The notes beneath the pieces are model-generated. The model was not told the origin of the DNA and did no database searches. It saw only the letters and a list, made by a program, of their open reading frames with translations. The position numbers and the translations under genes were made by a program. Source: PVC group bacterium (GTDB taxonomy: Bacteria > Verrucomicrobiota > Kiritimatiellia > CAIKKV01). From it: 41,759 nt of DNA. Location: the NCBI GenBank assembly GCA_945898015.1, contig CAMDGM010000006.1, positions 75,032-116,790 of the forward strand, given 5' to 3'. Positions 1-7,928 of the stretch are shown here, piece by piece. Positions within the stretch are counted from its first letter, which is position 1, and each line of letters opens with the position of its first letter.

Positions 1-784
1 GGTCATCCCCGGGCAACCGGAATTCATGATCCACAAAAAAATAATCCTTCTGAGCGCCCAGCCCCGCCTCCTCCAGGGCATCCGAATAGCCGCCGCAAAC
101 CTCGCCATACAACCCCGTGGCCTTTTCGACCGACACGCCCGGCTCTGCATATTTTTGCCGGTGAATGACAAACAGGATGCGACGGTGGCCCAGGCCGATC
201 AGATGCTTCGCGCCCATATGCGTCCCGAAGCGGAAATCCGAGTACACGCACTTGACGGGCAGGCTGTCCGGCCCCGCGCCGAAGTTGACGACCGCCATGG
301 GCGGCGGCTTGCGGCCCGTTCGCTTGCAGACCGCCACCACGAGGCCCCTGTACTGATCCTCCAGCACCAGCCCCGTCACCCCCTGGTCCAGCACTTTCGC
401 CAGAATGGCTTCGGCCTGCGCGGTTTCCTTGAAATCCTCCACATCGAACACGATGGGAAGGGAGCCGGCCTGCTGGAATGCCCGGACCAGCGCGCGGGTT
501 TCCGCCTCGAACACGTGGCTGTGGGCGTGCAGGAAAATGGCGTAGGAATCGGACGTCGGGCCCGCCGGACGCCGGCCGGTGACAAACGTGCCCTTCCCCT
601 GCGTGCGGGTCATGTAGCCCTGCTGCACCAGGGAGCTGATGGCCTCCCGCACCGTGTTGCGGCTGATGCCGTGCTGGCGGGAAAGCTCGTTTTCGGAAGT
701 GAGCCGCGCGCCCACGGGAAAGTCGCCCCGCTCAATGGATTTCTTGAGAATCTTCACCATCTGCTCATACTTCGACACCAGCAT
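1..784 (-). CDS. GntR-type transcriptional regulator with LacI-like sensor domain (3' end outside window)
   Basis: DNA-binding repressor or activator, probably responding to a sugar. The reading frame was translated by hand from the minus strand: it starts at ATG 784-782 and stays open to the window edge (261 codons seen). Residues 1-68 form a GntR winged helix (motifs LTSENELSRQHGISRNTVRE and GYMTRTQGKGTFV). From about residue 80 a periplasmic-binding-protein/LacI-like effector fold follows (segments GLVLEDQYRGLVV and MGAKHLIGLGHRRILFV). This is the AraR-like architecture. An AAGGAGG-type ribosome site lies about 5 nt before the start. The gene follows the CocE-like hydrolase gene by 20 bp, so the two are probably cotranscribed and the regulator likely controls its own operon. 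The C-terminus is cut by the window. The family is clear; the ligand is unknown. Confidence 0.9.
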   Translation of the reverse strand, partial: MLVSKYEQMVKILKKSIERGDFPVGARLTSENELSRQHGISRNTVREAISSLVQQGYMTRTQGKGTFVTGRRPAGPTSDSYAIFLHAHSHVFEAETRALVRAFQQAGSLPIVFDVEDFKETAQAEAILAKVLDQGVTGLVLEDQYRGLVVAVCKRTGRKPPPMAVVNFGAGPDSLPVKCVYSDFRFGTHMGAKHLIGLGHRRILFVIHRQKYAEPGVSVEKATGLYGEVCGGYSDALEEAGLGAQKDYFFVDHEFRLPGDD

Positions 785-804
785 AACCGCCTCCTTTTCA
801 ACCC

Positions 805-2532
805 TTACGGAATGATCGGCAATTCGAGATAGGACGGATGCGCGGCGTCGTGCAGGATGGCCTGCCGCGCCACCCGCATCGCCGTGCTCCGGTTCGGATC
901 CTCGCCCGTGTTCAGATTGCGGTCCCAGAGCGGAAAATTGCTGCTGGTCACGTCCAGCCGCAGCCGGTGGCCTTTCAGGAACACATTGCTCGTGGCCTGC
1001 AGGTCGATCGTGTATTCGACCACCTCCCCGGGCTCCAGCAGCTTCGGCTGCTCCCAGGCGGCATTCCGGTACCGCGCGCGCACCACGCCCTCGGTGATGT
1101 TGACGGACTTGCCGTCCGGATGCACATCCGACAGGCGCGCCACGAAATCGGTGTCCCGCGCATCGGACGACGCCCACAGCCGCACCACAATCGGCCCGGT
1201 CACCTCCAGGTCCTGCTCCAGCCGGTCGCCGGTGTAGACCAGGACATCCGGCCGCTCCTCGTTGGGCCGCTGATCGCAGGGCCCGCACCAGATGATGGCC
1301 TTGTAGGCATCGTTCCACGGGCCGACGGAATGATTGCCGCCGCGGGTCGGCACGGGATTGGCGGGATCGTAATCGAAGCGGTCCGCCGGTTCGGCCTGAG
1401 GCAGGGCCGGGTCGAGCCGGCCATCCCCGTGATGTGTATTGGCCCGGCCGGCGCTGTGGAGATGAAAGCGGACGTAGCGGGTGCGCGCCAGAGGCCACTC
1501 ATCCTCGTCGCGCCACTCGTTGCGGCCCATGACAAACAACCGGATCGGCCGGTCGCCCAGGCCGTCAGCCGGATGAATGCCCTTGAAGATACGGTCAAAC
1601 CAGGCCCGGTAAAGGCGCACATAGTCATACCGGGATTTCGGCCCGAAATCGAGGACCCGCTGGCCGTCCGCCGTGGGCTCAAGCCCGTGGTGATGGCCCC
1701 AGGGTCCGATCACCAGCTTATGCTGGGCCGCCATTTCCGGCGTCGCGGCGGCCTGAACCAGGCTCTTCCAGTTGAGCAGCGCTTCGGCGGGATAATAGTC
1801 GTACCACCCGGCGATCTGGAGGGTCGGCATGGTGAACTGATGATGGCACCCGCGGGTGCTGCTCGCCTTCCAATGGGGGCCGTAGGCGGGATGGTCCATG
1901 CCCTCCCGCCAGCGGGCGCTGCGCCCGGCGCCGCAGGACTCGTCCAAGGTCTCCAGCGGCAGCCGGCGCATCAGCTCTGCCACATCGTAAATGCCCATCA
2001 GGCCGGAATTATTGGTCCGCGAACCCACATCGAAACAATGCCACCAGAAGACCAGGAACAGGCTCAGCGGCCCGCTGTTATAAAAACCGCGCAGCCACGG
2101 ATCGCCCGGAAGAAAGGTCGGAATCAGGGTGTCGGGCTTCGGCCCGGTGTCGTGCGCCACGCCCAGCGTCTGCACCCAGCCGAGATAGGAAGGGCCCGTC
2201 ATGCCGATCTTGCCGTCGCACCACTCCTGCTGGCGAATCCACGCAATCGTGTCCGGGGTGTCGTTGATCTCCTGGAGGAACGGGGAAAACTCGCCCTCCG
2301 AATCATAACGACCCCGGGTATCCTGGCAGACAAAGACGTAGCCGTTCTTGACCCATTCCTCCCAGCCGGACAACCACCCCAGCCGGCTGTAAGGGGTTCG
2401 CTGGAGAGCCACCGGATAGCGGCCGGGCGCTTCCGGAAGAAAAATCGTGGTGGCCAGACGCGTGCCATCCCGCATGGGAACCCACACCTGCCTGACAAAA
2501 CGACAATTCCGAGCAAGCCCCGTTTTTAACAT
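805..2532 (-). CDS. CocE/NonD family hydrolase (S15 X-Pro dipeptidyl-peptidase-like)
   Basis: Alpha/beta hydrolase of the CocE/S15 group, whose members cleave esters, acylated beta-lactams or X-Pro peptides; 575 aa, the usual family length. The N-terminus carries the family signature VWVPMRDGTRLATTIF. The nucleophile motif GPSYLGW puts the serine near residue 115, and VIGPWGHHHG carries the expected catalytic histidine. The C-terminal jelly-roll domain (about residues 330-575) includes RLFVMGRNEW and the closing KGHRLRLDVTSSNFP. No signal peptide is visible, so it is probably cytoplasmic. The ATG at 2532 has AAAGGAC upstream. It lies 20 bp before the GntR-type regulator gene and diverges from the hybrid kinase gene. 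The exact substrate cannot be read from the sequence. Confidence 0.93.
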   Translation of the reverse strand: MLKTGLARNCRFVRQVWVPMRDGTRLATTIFLPEAPGRYPVALQRTPYSRLGWLSGWEEWVKNGYVFVCQDTRGRYDSEGEFSPFLQEINDTPDTIAWIRQQEWCDGKIGMTGPSYLGWVQTLGVAHDTGPKPDTLIPTFLPGDPWLRGFYNSGPLSLFLVFWWHCFDVGSRTNNSGLMGIYDVAELMRRLPLETLDESCGAGRSARWREGMDHPAYGPHWKASSTRGCHHQFTMPTLQIAGWYDYYPAEALLNWKSLVQAAATPEMAAQHKLVIGPWGHHHGLEPTADGQRVLDFGPKSRYDYVRLYRAWFDRIFKGIHPADGLGDRPIRLFVMGRNEWRDEDEWPLARTRYVRFHLHSAGRANTHHGDGRLDPALPQAEPADRFDYDPANPVPTRGGNHSVGPWNDAYKAIIWCGPCDQRPNEERPDVLVYTGDRLEQDLEVTGPIVVRLWASSDARDTDFVARLSDVHPDGKSVNITEGVVRARYRNAAWEQPKLLEPGEVVEYTIDLQATSNVFLKGHRLRLDVTSSNFPLWDRNLNTGEDPNRSTAMRVARQAILHDAAHPSYLELPIIP

Positions 2533-2566
2533 GCCTGTCCTTTATCCAATTAAAGTGATGTTCGTT

Positions 2567-2595
2567 ATCCTACAGGCCCCCTGTTGGGCTTTCAA
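2567..2595 (-). promoter_or_regulatory. Candidate sigma70 promoter for the hydrolase-gntR operon
   Basis: On the minus strand, TTGAAA (2595-2590) and TAGGAT (2572-2567) are separated by exactly 17 bp and end 34 bp before the hydrolase ATG. The spacing and hexamers match a sigma70-type promoter (5/6 and 4/6). Functional activity is inferred. Confidence 0.5.
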
Positions 2596-2625
2596 CATTA
2601 ATTCATGCCTTTTTAGAATCGGGCG

Positions 2626-2650
2626 CTTCCCGGAAGCCGACTTTCCGGAA
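2626..2650. promoter_or_regulatory. Pair of TTCC(C)GGAA palindromes in the divergent intergenic region
   Basis: CTTCCCGGAAG (2626-2636) is a perfect odd palindrome, and TTCCGGAA (2643-2650) follows one and a half helical turns later. They sit between the divergent hydrolase and kinase genes, where an operator for either would be expected. No regulator is assigned; GC-rich DNA raises the chance of coincidence. Confidence 0.25.
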
Positions 2651-2785
2651 TATAAAAAGATGACAAGGCCGCCCAGTCCAGTTAAACTCCAGAATTAGCT
2701 TTCCTTAGCAGGCTTGACGGGTTCCGCGCCAAGATACATGTCCGTCGTTGACCCCGGTTGATAACGCGCCCATGAGGTGGTCCTG

Positions 2786-5700
2786 ATGAAGATGCTCAGT
2801 CCCCGCGTCACCACGGAGGTGTTCTTCCGTGGGGCCGGCTACAGTCTTGCGCTGATGCTCCTGCTGATGTTTCCCTTTTCCGCGGAGGCCACGGCCGAAA
2901 ACAGCCGGAAACAAGACCCCGTCACCTTGCAATTAAAGTGGACCCACGCCTTCCAATTTGCGGGCTATTACGCCGCCCTGGAAAAAGGCTATTACCGCGA
3001 AGCCGGACTCGACGTGACCCTCGCCGAAGCCACGCCCGGCGTGGACCCGATCCAAACCGTCCTGGAGGGCCGGGCCCAATTCGGAGTCGGCACCAGCAGC
3101 CTTCTGCTGGAGCGCAAAGCCGGCAAACCGGTGGTCGCGCTGGCGGTCATTTTCCAACATTCCCCTTACGTCCTGATTGCCCGGCATGAAAACGCCACCC
3201 AGGGCATCCACGACCTTGTCGGCAAGCGCGTCATGATGGAGCCGCAGTCCGAAGAACTCCTGGCCTATCTCCAGGCGGAAGGCGTGCCCCTCAACCGCCT
3301 CACCCGGATTCCGCACAGCTTCGACCTCCAGGATTTGATCGACGGCCGTGTTGACGCCATCTCCGCCTATGTCATCAATCAACCCTACTACCTCGATCGC
3401 GCGAACATTCCGCATGAGCTTTACACCCCGCGTTCGGCGGGCATCGATTTTTACGGCGACAACCTGTTCACCACGGAACAGGAGCTGCGCGACCACCCCG
3501 CCCGCGTCAAAGCCTTCCGGGCCGCCAGCCTGCAAGGCTGGCAATACGCCATGGCGCACCAGGAGGAAATCGCGGACCTGATCCTCGCCCGATATTCGCA
3601 GCGCCACTCCCGCGATTATTTGCTGTTCCAAGCCCAGCAAATGCTCCCGTTGCTGCGCCCGGAGCTGATCGAAATCGGCTATATGTATCCCGGACGCTGG
3701 CGCCACATCGCCGAAACCTACGCCGACCTCGGCATGATGAAGGCCAACTTTGACCTGAACGGCTTTCTCTATGACCCCCATCCTCACCACCCGGACCTGA
3801 CCTGGCTGTACGCCATGCTCGGCCTGGCCGTTTTCGGAATCGCCGGCATTCTTGCCGTGACCTTTTACATCGCCCGGACCAACGCGCGCCTGCGGCAAAA
3901 AGTGATCCAGCACGAGCAAGCCGAAGAAGCGCTGCGGGCGAGCGAGGAGCGGTATTGCTCCATTCTCAACGCATCCCCCGACGCCATCACCATCACGGAC
4001 CTCGACGGCCGCATCCTCACGGTATCGCCCGCCGGATTTTCCATTTTCGGCTACAAGCCGGAAGAAAAACTGGCCGGCCGTTCCATCACCGAATTCGTCG
4101 CCCCCGAGAATCGGGACCGGGTCCTGGCCAACCTGACCGTCCTGCGCCAGGGCGCCTTGACCGGGCCGAGCGAATACCGGGGCCTGCGCGCGGATGGAAG
4201 CCACTTTGACTTCGAAGTCAACAGCGACGTCCTTCGAACCGCCGAGGGGAAACCCGTCAATATGATTTTCGTGCTCCGCAACATCGCGGAACGCAAAAAA
4301 GCCGAAGCCTACCGCGAAATGGGCCGCGAAATCCTCCAAATCCTCAACGAGCCGGACGATCTGCAGAACGCCCTCCAGCGCATTCTCGCCACCCTGAAGA
4401 CTCGGAGCGAATGCGACAGCGCAGGGCTGCGCCTGCAAGACGGCGATGACTTCCCCTATTTCACCCAGGAAGGCTTCCCCAAGAGTTTCCTGCTGACCGA
4501 AAACTCGTTGCTCGCCCACGATGAACAGGACGGATTGTGCCGGGATCAAGACGGGAAAGTCCGGTTAGAATGCACCTGCGGCCTTGTCATTTCCGGAAAA
4601 ACCGACCCCTCCCTGCCGATCTTCACCCGGGGCGGCAGCTTCTGGATCAACAATTCCTTCCCCCTGCTCGATCTTCCCGCCGCCCAGGATCCCCGTTTCC
4701 GCCCCCGCAACCAATGTATGCGCGAGGGCTATGCCTCCATGGCCCTGGTGCCCATCCGGAGCAAGGACCGGATCGTCGGACTCCTTCACCTCACCGACCG
4801 GCGCAAAGACTGTTTTTCCCTTGAAACCATCGAAATCCTCGAAGGAATCGCCTCCCACATCGGCGCGGCGCTGATGCGCAAGAAGGCCGAAACCGAAAAG
4901 GCCAAGCTCGAGGCCGTGCTCCACCAGGCTCAAAAAATGGAATCGGTGGGCCGGCTGGCCGGCGGAGTCGCCCACGACTTCAACAACATGCTGCTGGTCA
5001 TCCAGGGCTATACCGAATTGGCGCTGGAACAGACAGACCCCGCCCAGCCGATTCACGGCAGCCTGACGGAAATCCGCAACGCAACCAAACGCGCCGCCGA
5101 CCTCACGCGGCAACTCCAGACCTTTGCCCGCAAACTGGTCATCCTCCCCAAGGTGCTGGCCTTGAACGACATCATCACGGACATGTTCAACCTGCTCCGC
5201 CGGTTGATCGGCGAGGATATCCAGCTGATCTGGCAGCCAGCCGCGGAGCTCTGGCCCGTCAAAATCGATCCGTCACAATTCAACCAGCTCCTGGCCACCC
5301 TGTGCCTCAATGCCCGGGACTCGATCACCGGGGTCGGAAAAATCTTCATCGAAACAAGAAACGCCACCCTCGACGACACCTACTGCGCCGAGCGGCCGGG
5401 GGTGGTCCCCGGGGAATACGTCCGGATCGCCGTCAGCGACACCGGCTGCGGCATGGACGAAAACATCCGGGCCCACATCTTCGAGCCGTTCTTCAACAGC
5501 CGGAGCGGCGGCAAGGGAAACGGCCTCGGGCTGGCCTCGGTCTACGGCGCCGTCAAGCAGAACGGCGGCTTTATCAACGCCTACAGCGAACCCGGACAAG
5601 GCGCATCTTTCTCGATCTACCTGCCCCGGCATCATGAAAAAGACACGCCGGCGCCGAAAACAGCCCCGGCGGAAATCGTAGCCGGCGGCCATGAAACCAT

Positions 5701-6061
5701 CCTGGTGGCCGAGGACGAGCCGGCCATCCTCAAAACCACCACGATCCTGCTGACCCGGCTGGGCTACACCGTCCTGGCGGCCAACTCCCCGGCCGAAGCC
5801 ATCCGCCTGGCCAAGGAACATGCCGGAGAAATCCGCCTGCTCCTGTCCGATGTGGTCATGCCTGAAATGAACGGCCGGGACCTGGCCAAAACCCTGCTGG
5901 CGCTCGATCCCCACCTCAAACTCCTCTTCATGTCCGGCTATCCGGCCAACGTCATCGCACAAAACGGAGTGCTCGATGCCGGGCTGAACTTCATCCAGAA
6001 ACCTTTCTCGAAACAGGATCTGGCGGACAAAGTCCGGGACGTGCTGAATGCGCCCGCTTAA
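2786..6061 (+). CDS. Hybrid sensor histidine kinase with THI5/NMT1-like periplasmic ligand-binding domain
   Basis: Membrane sensor kinase of 1,091 aa. In order: a hydrophobic N-terminal signal/anchor; an NMT1/THI5-like (SsuA-type) solute-binding domain at about 35-300 (opening LQLKWTHAFQFAGYYAALEK); a transmembrane helix near 340-362; a PAS domain near 382-495; a GAF-like domain near 505-690; a HisKA with phospho-acceptor H730 in GGVAHDFNN; a HATPase with SDTGCGMD and GNGLGLASV boxes; and a receiver domain with phospho-acceptor Asp near 1022 (LLLSDVVMPEMNG). The longest frame opens with GTG at 2777, but AGGTGG at 2775-2780 sits 5 nt before ATG 2786, so that start is preferred. Its end overlaps the GH20 gene by 14 bp, suggesting coupled expression. 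No separate response-regulator output is encoded nearby. The periplasmic ligand is unknown; THI5-like folds bind pyrimidines, sulfonates and other small molecules. Confidence 0.92.
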   Translation: MKMLSPRVTTEVFFRGAGYSLALMLLLMFPFSAEATAENSRKQDPVTLQLKWTHAFQFAGYYAALEKGYYREAGLDVTLAEATPGVDPIQTVLEGRAQFGVGTSSLLLERKAGKPVVALAVIFQHSPYVLIARHENATQGIHDLVGKRVMMEPQSEELLAYLQAEGVPLNRLTRIPHSFDLQDLIDGRVDAISAYVINQPYYLDRANIPHELYTPRSAGIDFYGDNLFTTEQELRDHPARVKAFRAASLQGWQYAMAHQEEIADLILARYSQRHSRDYLLFQAQQMLPLLRPELIEIGYMYPGRWRHIAETYADLGMMKANFDLNGFLYDPHPHHPDLTWLYAMLGLAVFGIAGILAVTFYIARTNARLRQKVIQHEQAEEALRASEERYCSILNASPDAITITDLDGRILTVSPAGFSIFGYKPEEKLAGRSITEFVAPENRDRVLANLTVLRQGALTGPSEYRGLRADGSHFDFEVNSDVLRTAEGKPVNMIFVLRNIAERKKAEAYREMGREILQILNEPDDLQNALQRILATLKTRSECDSAGLRLQDGDDFPYFTQEGFPKSFLLTENSLLAHDEQDGLCRDQDGKVRLECTCGLVISGKTDPSLPIFTRGGSFWINNSFPLLDLPAAQDPRFRPRNQCMREGYASMALVPIRSKDRIVGLLHLTDRRKDCFSLETIEILEGIASHIGAALMRKKAETEKAKLEAVLHQAQKMESVGRLAGGVAHDFNNMLLVIQGYTELALEQTDPAQPIHGSLTEIRNATKRAADLTRQLQTFARKLVILPKVLALNDIITDMFNLLRRLIGEDIQLIWQPAAELWPVKIDPSQFNQLLATLCLNARDSITGVGKIFIETRNATLDDTYCAERPGVVPGEYVRIAVSDTGCGMDENIRAHIFEPFFNSRSGGKGNGLGLASVYGAVKQNGGFINAYSEPGQGASFSIYLPRHHEKDTPAPKTAPAEIVAGGHETILVAEDEPAILKTTTILLTRLGYTVLAANSPAEAIRLAKEHAGEIRLLLSDVVMPEMNGRDLAKTLLALDPHLKLLFMSGYPANVIAQNGVLDAGLNFIQKPFSKQDLADKVRDVLNAPA

Positions 6062-7910
6062 CACCCTGCCCCTCCTGCCTCAACCCCGGAAAATCCGCCC
6101 GGAAGACGGTTTTTTCAGGGTTCCAACCCCCGCCGGCCTCCACCTGATCGGCGACTCCAACCGCCTCGCCGGCCTCGCCCCCCGCCTGGAACACGCCCTC
6201 CACGACAACCGGGAACCCGTCTGGCGAATCACCGAGGCGAACCCCTTTCCAGCTCCGCGGCGCCCCATGACCGTGCGCGTCGATCCGACCACCGGACTCA
6301 GCCCCGAATCCTACCGCCTCGTCATCACGCCCGCCACCCTCCAGATCGAAGCCGCGGATGGCGCCGGCGCCTTCTATGGCATCATGACGCTCAAGCAGCT
6401 CCTCCGCCATTCGCGGCACACCCTTCCCTGCGGACTCATCGAGGACTCCCCCGACATCCCCGTGCGCGGCGTCATGCTGGACATCAGCCGGGACAAGGTG
6501 CCGACCCTGCAAACCCTCTTCGGCCTCGTGGAGTCGCTCGCCGAATGGAAAATCAACCACCTCCAGCTCTACATGGAGCACACCTTCGCCTATTCGGGCC
6601 ACCGCGACGTCTGGGCCCACGCCAGCCCCTTCACGGCCGCGGAGGTGCGCACGCTGGAGGCCTATTGCCGGGACCGGTTTATCGAGCTGGCCGCCAACCA
6701 GAACTCCTTCGGCCACTTCGAGCGGTGGCTCAAGCACGCCCCCTACCGGGACCTGGCGGAATGCCCGGACGGATTCACGCTCCCCTCCGGAGAATGGCGG
6801 CGCGAGCCCGGCACGCTGGATCCCGCTAATCCAAAGACCCGGGCGCTGCTCGACGAACTGTACGGCGAACTGCTTCCCAATTTCACCAGCCGGCGAATCC
6901 ATGTCGGTTGCGATGAAGCCTGGGAACTGGGACAGGGGCGGAGCCTTGAGCAAACCCGCCGCATCGGCCTGCCCGGCGTCTTTCTCAACCACCTGCGGAA
7001 CGTGAAAGAACTGGCCGCCAAACACGGCCGGACCGCCCTCTACTGGGGCGATATGGTGTGGAACCACTTCCCGGGCCGCCTCGCGGAGCTGGATCCCGGC
7101 ATGATCCATGTGGACTGGGGCTACTACCGGGACTACCCGTTCCGCGCCCACGGCGAAAAGCTGGCCGCCGCCGGGCGGCCCTTCTGGTTCGCCCCCGGCA
7201 CCGCCACCTGGAACACCCTCGTCGGCTGCAACGAGGCCGCCTTCGGAAGCAACCGCTCAGCCGCCCTCGCCGCCAAAGCCTGCGGCGCCGGCGGCATCCT
7301 GAACACGGACTGGGGGGACGGCGGCCACTGGCAATACCTGCCCATCAGTTTCATCGGCTTCGCCGCCGGCGCCGCCATGGCCTGGTGCGAACCCGCCAAC
7401 CCCGACGAAGCCATCCGCGCCGCCCTCGATCCGCATGTCTTCCACGATCATGCCAAGGTGATGGGAAAAACCGCCCTGGCCTTGGCGGATACCTGGCAGC
7501 ACGTCGGCGAAAACGTGACCCAGTCCAACCTCCTGGACCGGCTGGTGCGGGACGGCTTCAAGCACAAACTGCCCGACCGGATCACCGAAAAAACGCTGCT
7601 CGCCACCGTGGCGCATATGCGCGAGGCGCTGTCCGAGCTGGACGAGGTCCAGCTGGAACGGCCGGATGGCGACTGGGTGGTCCGTGAATTCATCAATAAC
7701 GCGCGGCTGGCGCTCCACGCCTGCCAGCTCGGGCTCGCCATCCGCCGGCGCGACACCGGCAAGGCCCGGCATCACCAACTCGCCATGGACCTGGTGGCCA
7801 TCATGTCGGAGCACCGCCGGCTCTGGCTCGCCCGCAACCGCGAGGGCGGACTCAAGGACAGCCTGCGCGTGATGGAAGAAAAACTACACGATTACCGGCG
7901 CGGGTCCTGA
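6048..7910 (+). CDS. GH20-type beta-N-acetylhexosaminidase-like glycoside hydrolase
   Basis: Predicted to release terminal N-acetylhexosamine (or related hexosamine) from glycans by substrate-assisted catalysis; 620 aa. The N-terminal GH20b-like domain (about 1-125) opens LPLLPQPRKIRPEDG. The TIM barrel starts at RGVMLDISRDKVPT. The GH20 Asp-Glu pair is at about D289-E290 in HVGCDEAWELG, preceded by the strand NFTSRRIHVG. A helical C-terminal region of about 170 residues follows. No signal peptide is seen, so it probably acts in the cytoplasm on imported oligosaccharides. Its start lies inside the hybrid kinase gene (14-bp overlap) and it ends 18 bp from a convergent GH35-like gene. A role in amino-sugar glycan use is inferred; sub-specificity could differ from NAG. 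Confidence 0.88.
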   Translation: MRPLNTLPLLPQPRKIRPEDGFFRVPTPAGLHLIGDSNRLAGLAPRLEHALHDNREPVWRITEANPFPAPRRPMTVRVDPTTGLSPESYRLVITPATLQIEAADGAGAFYGIMTLKQLLRHSRHTLPCGLIEDSPDIPVRGVMLDISRDKVPTLQTLFGLVESLAEWKINHLQLYMEHTFAYSGHRDVWAHASPFTAAEVRTLEAYCRDRFIELAANQNSFGHFERWLKHAPYRDLAECPDGFTLPSGEWRREPGTLDPANPKTRALLDELYGELLPNFTSRRIHVGCDEAWELGQGRSLEQTRRIGLPGVFLNHLRNVKELAAKHGRTALYWGDMVWNHFPGRLAELDPGMIHVDWGYYRDYPFRAHGEKLAAAGRPFWFAPGTATWNTLVGCNEAAFGSNRSAALAAKACGAGGILNTDWGDGGHWQYLPISFIGFAAGAAMAWCEPANPDEAIRAALDPHVFHDHAKVMGKTALALADTWQHVGENVTQSNLLDRLVRDGFKHKLPDRITEKTLLATVAHMREALSELDEVQLERPDGDWVVREFINNARLALHACQLGLAIRRRDTGKARHHQLAMDLVAIMSEHRRLWLARNREGGLKDSLRVMEEKLHDYRRGS

Positions 7911-7928
7911 TCAGGCCGACCGGATCCT

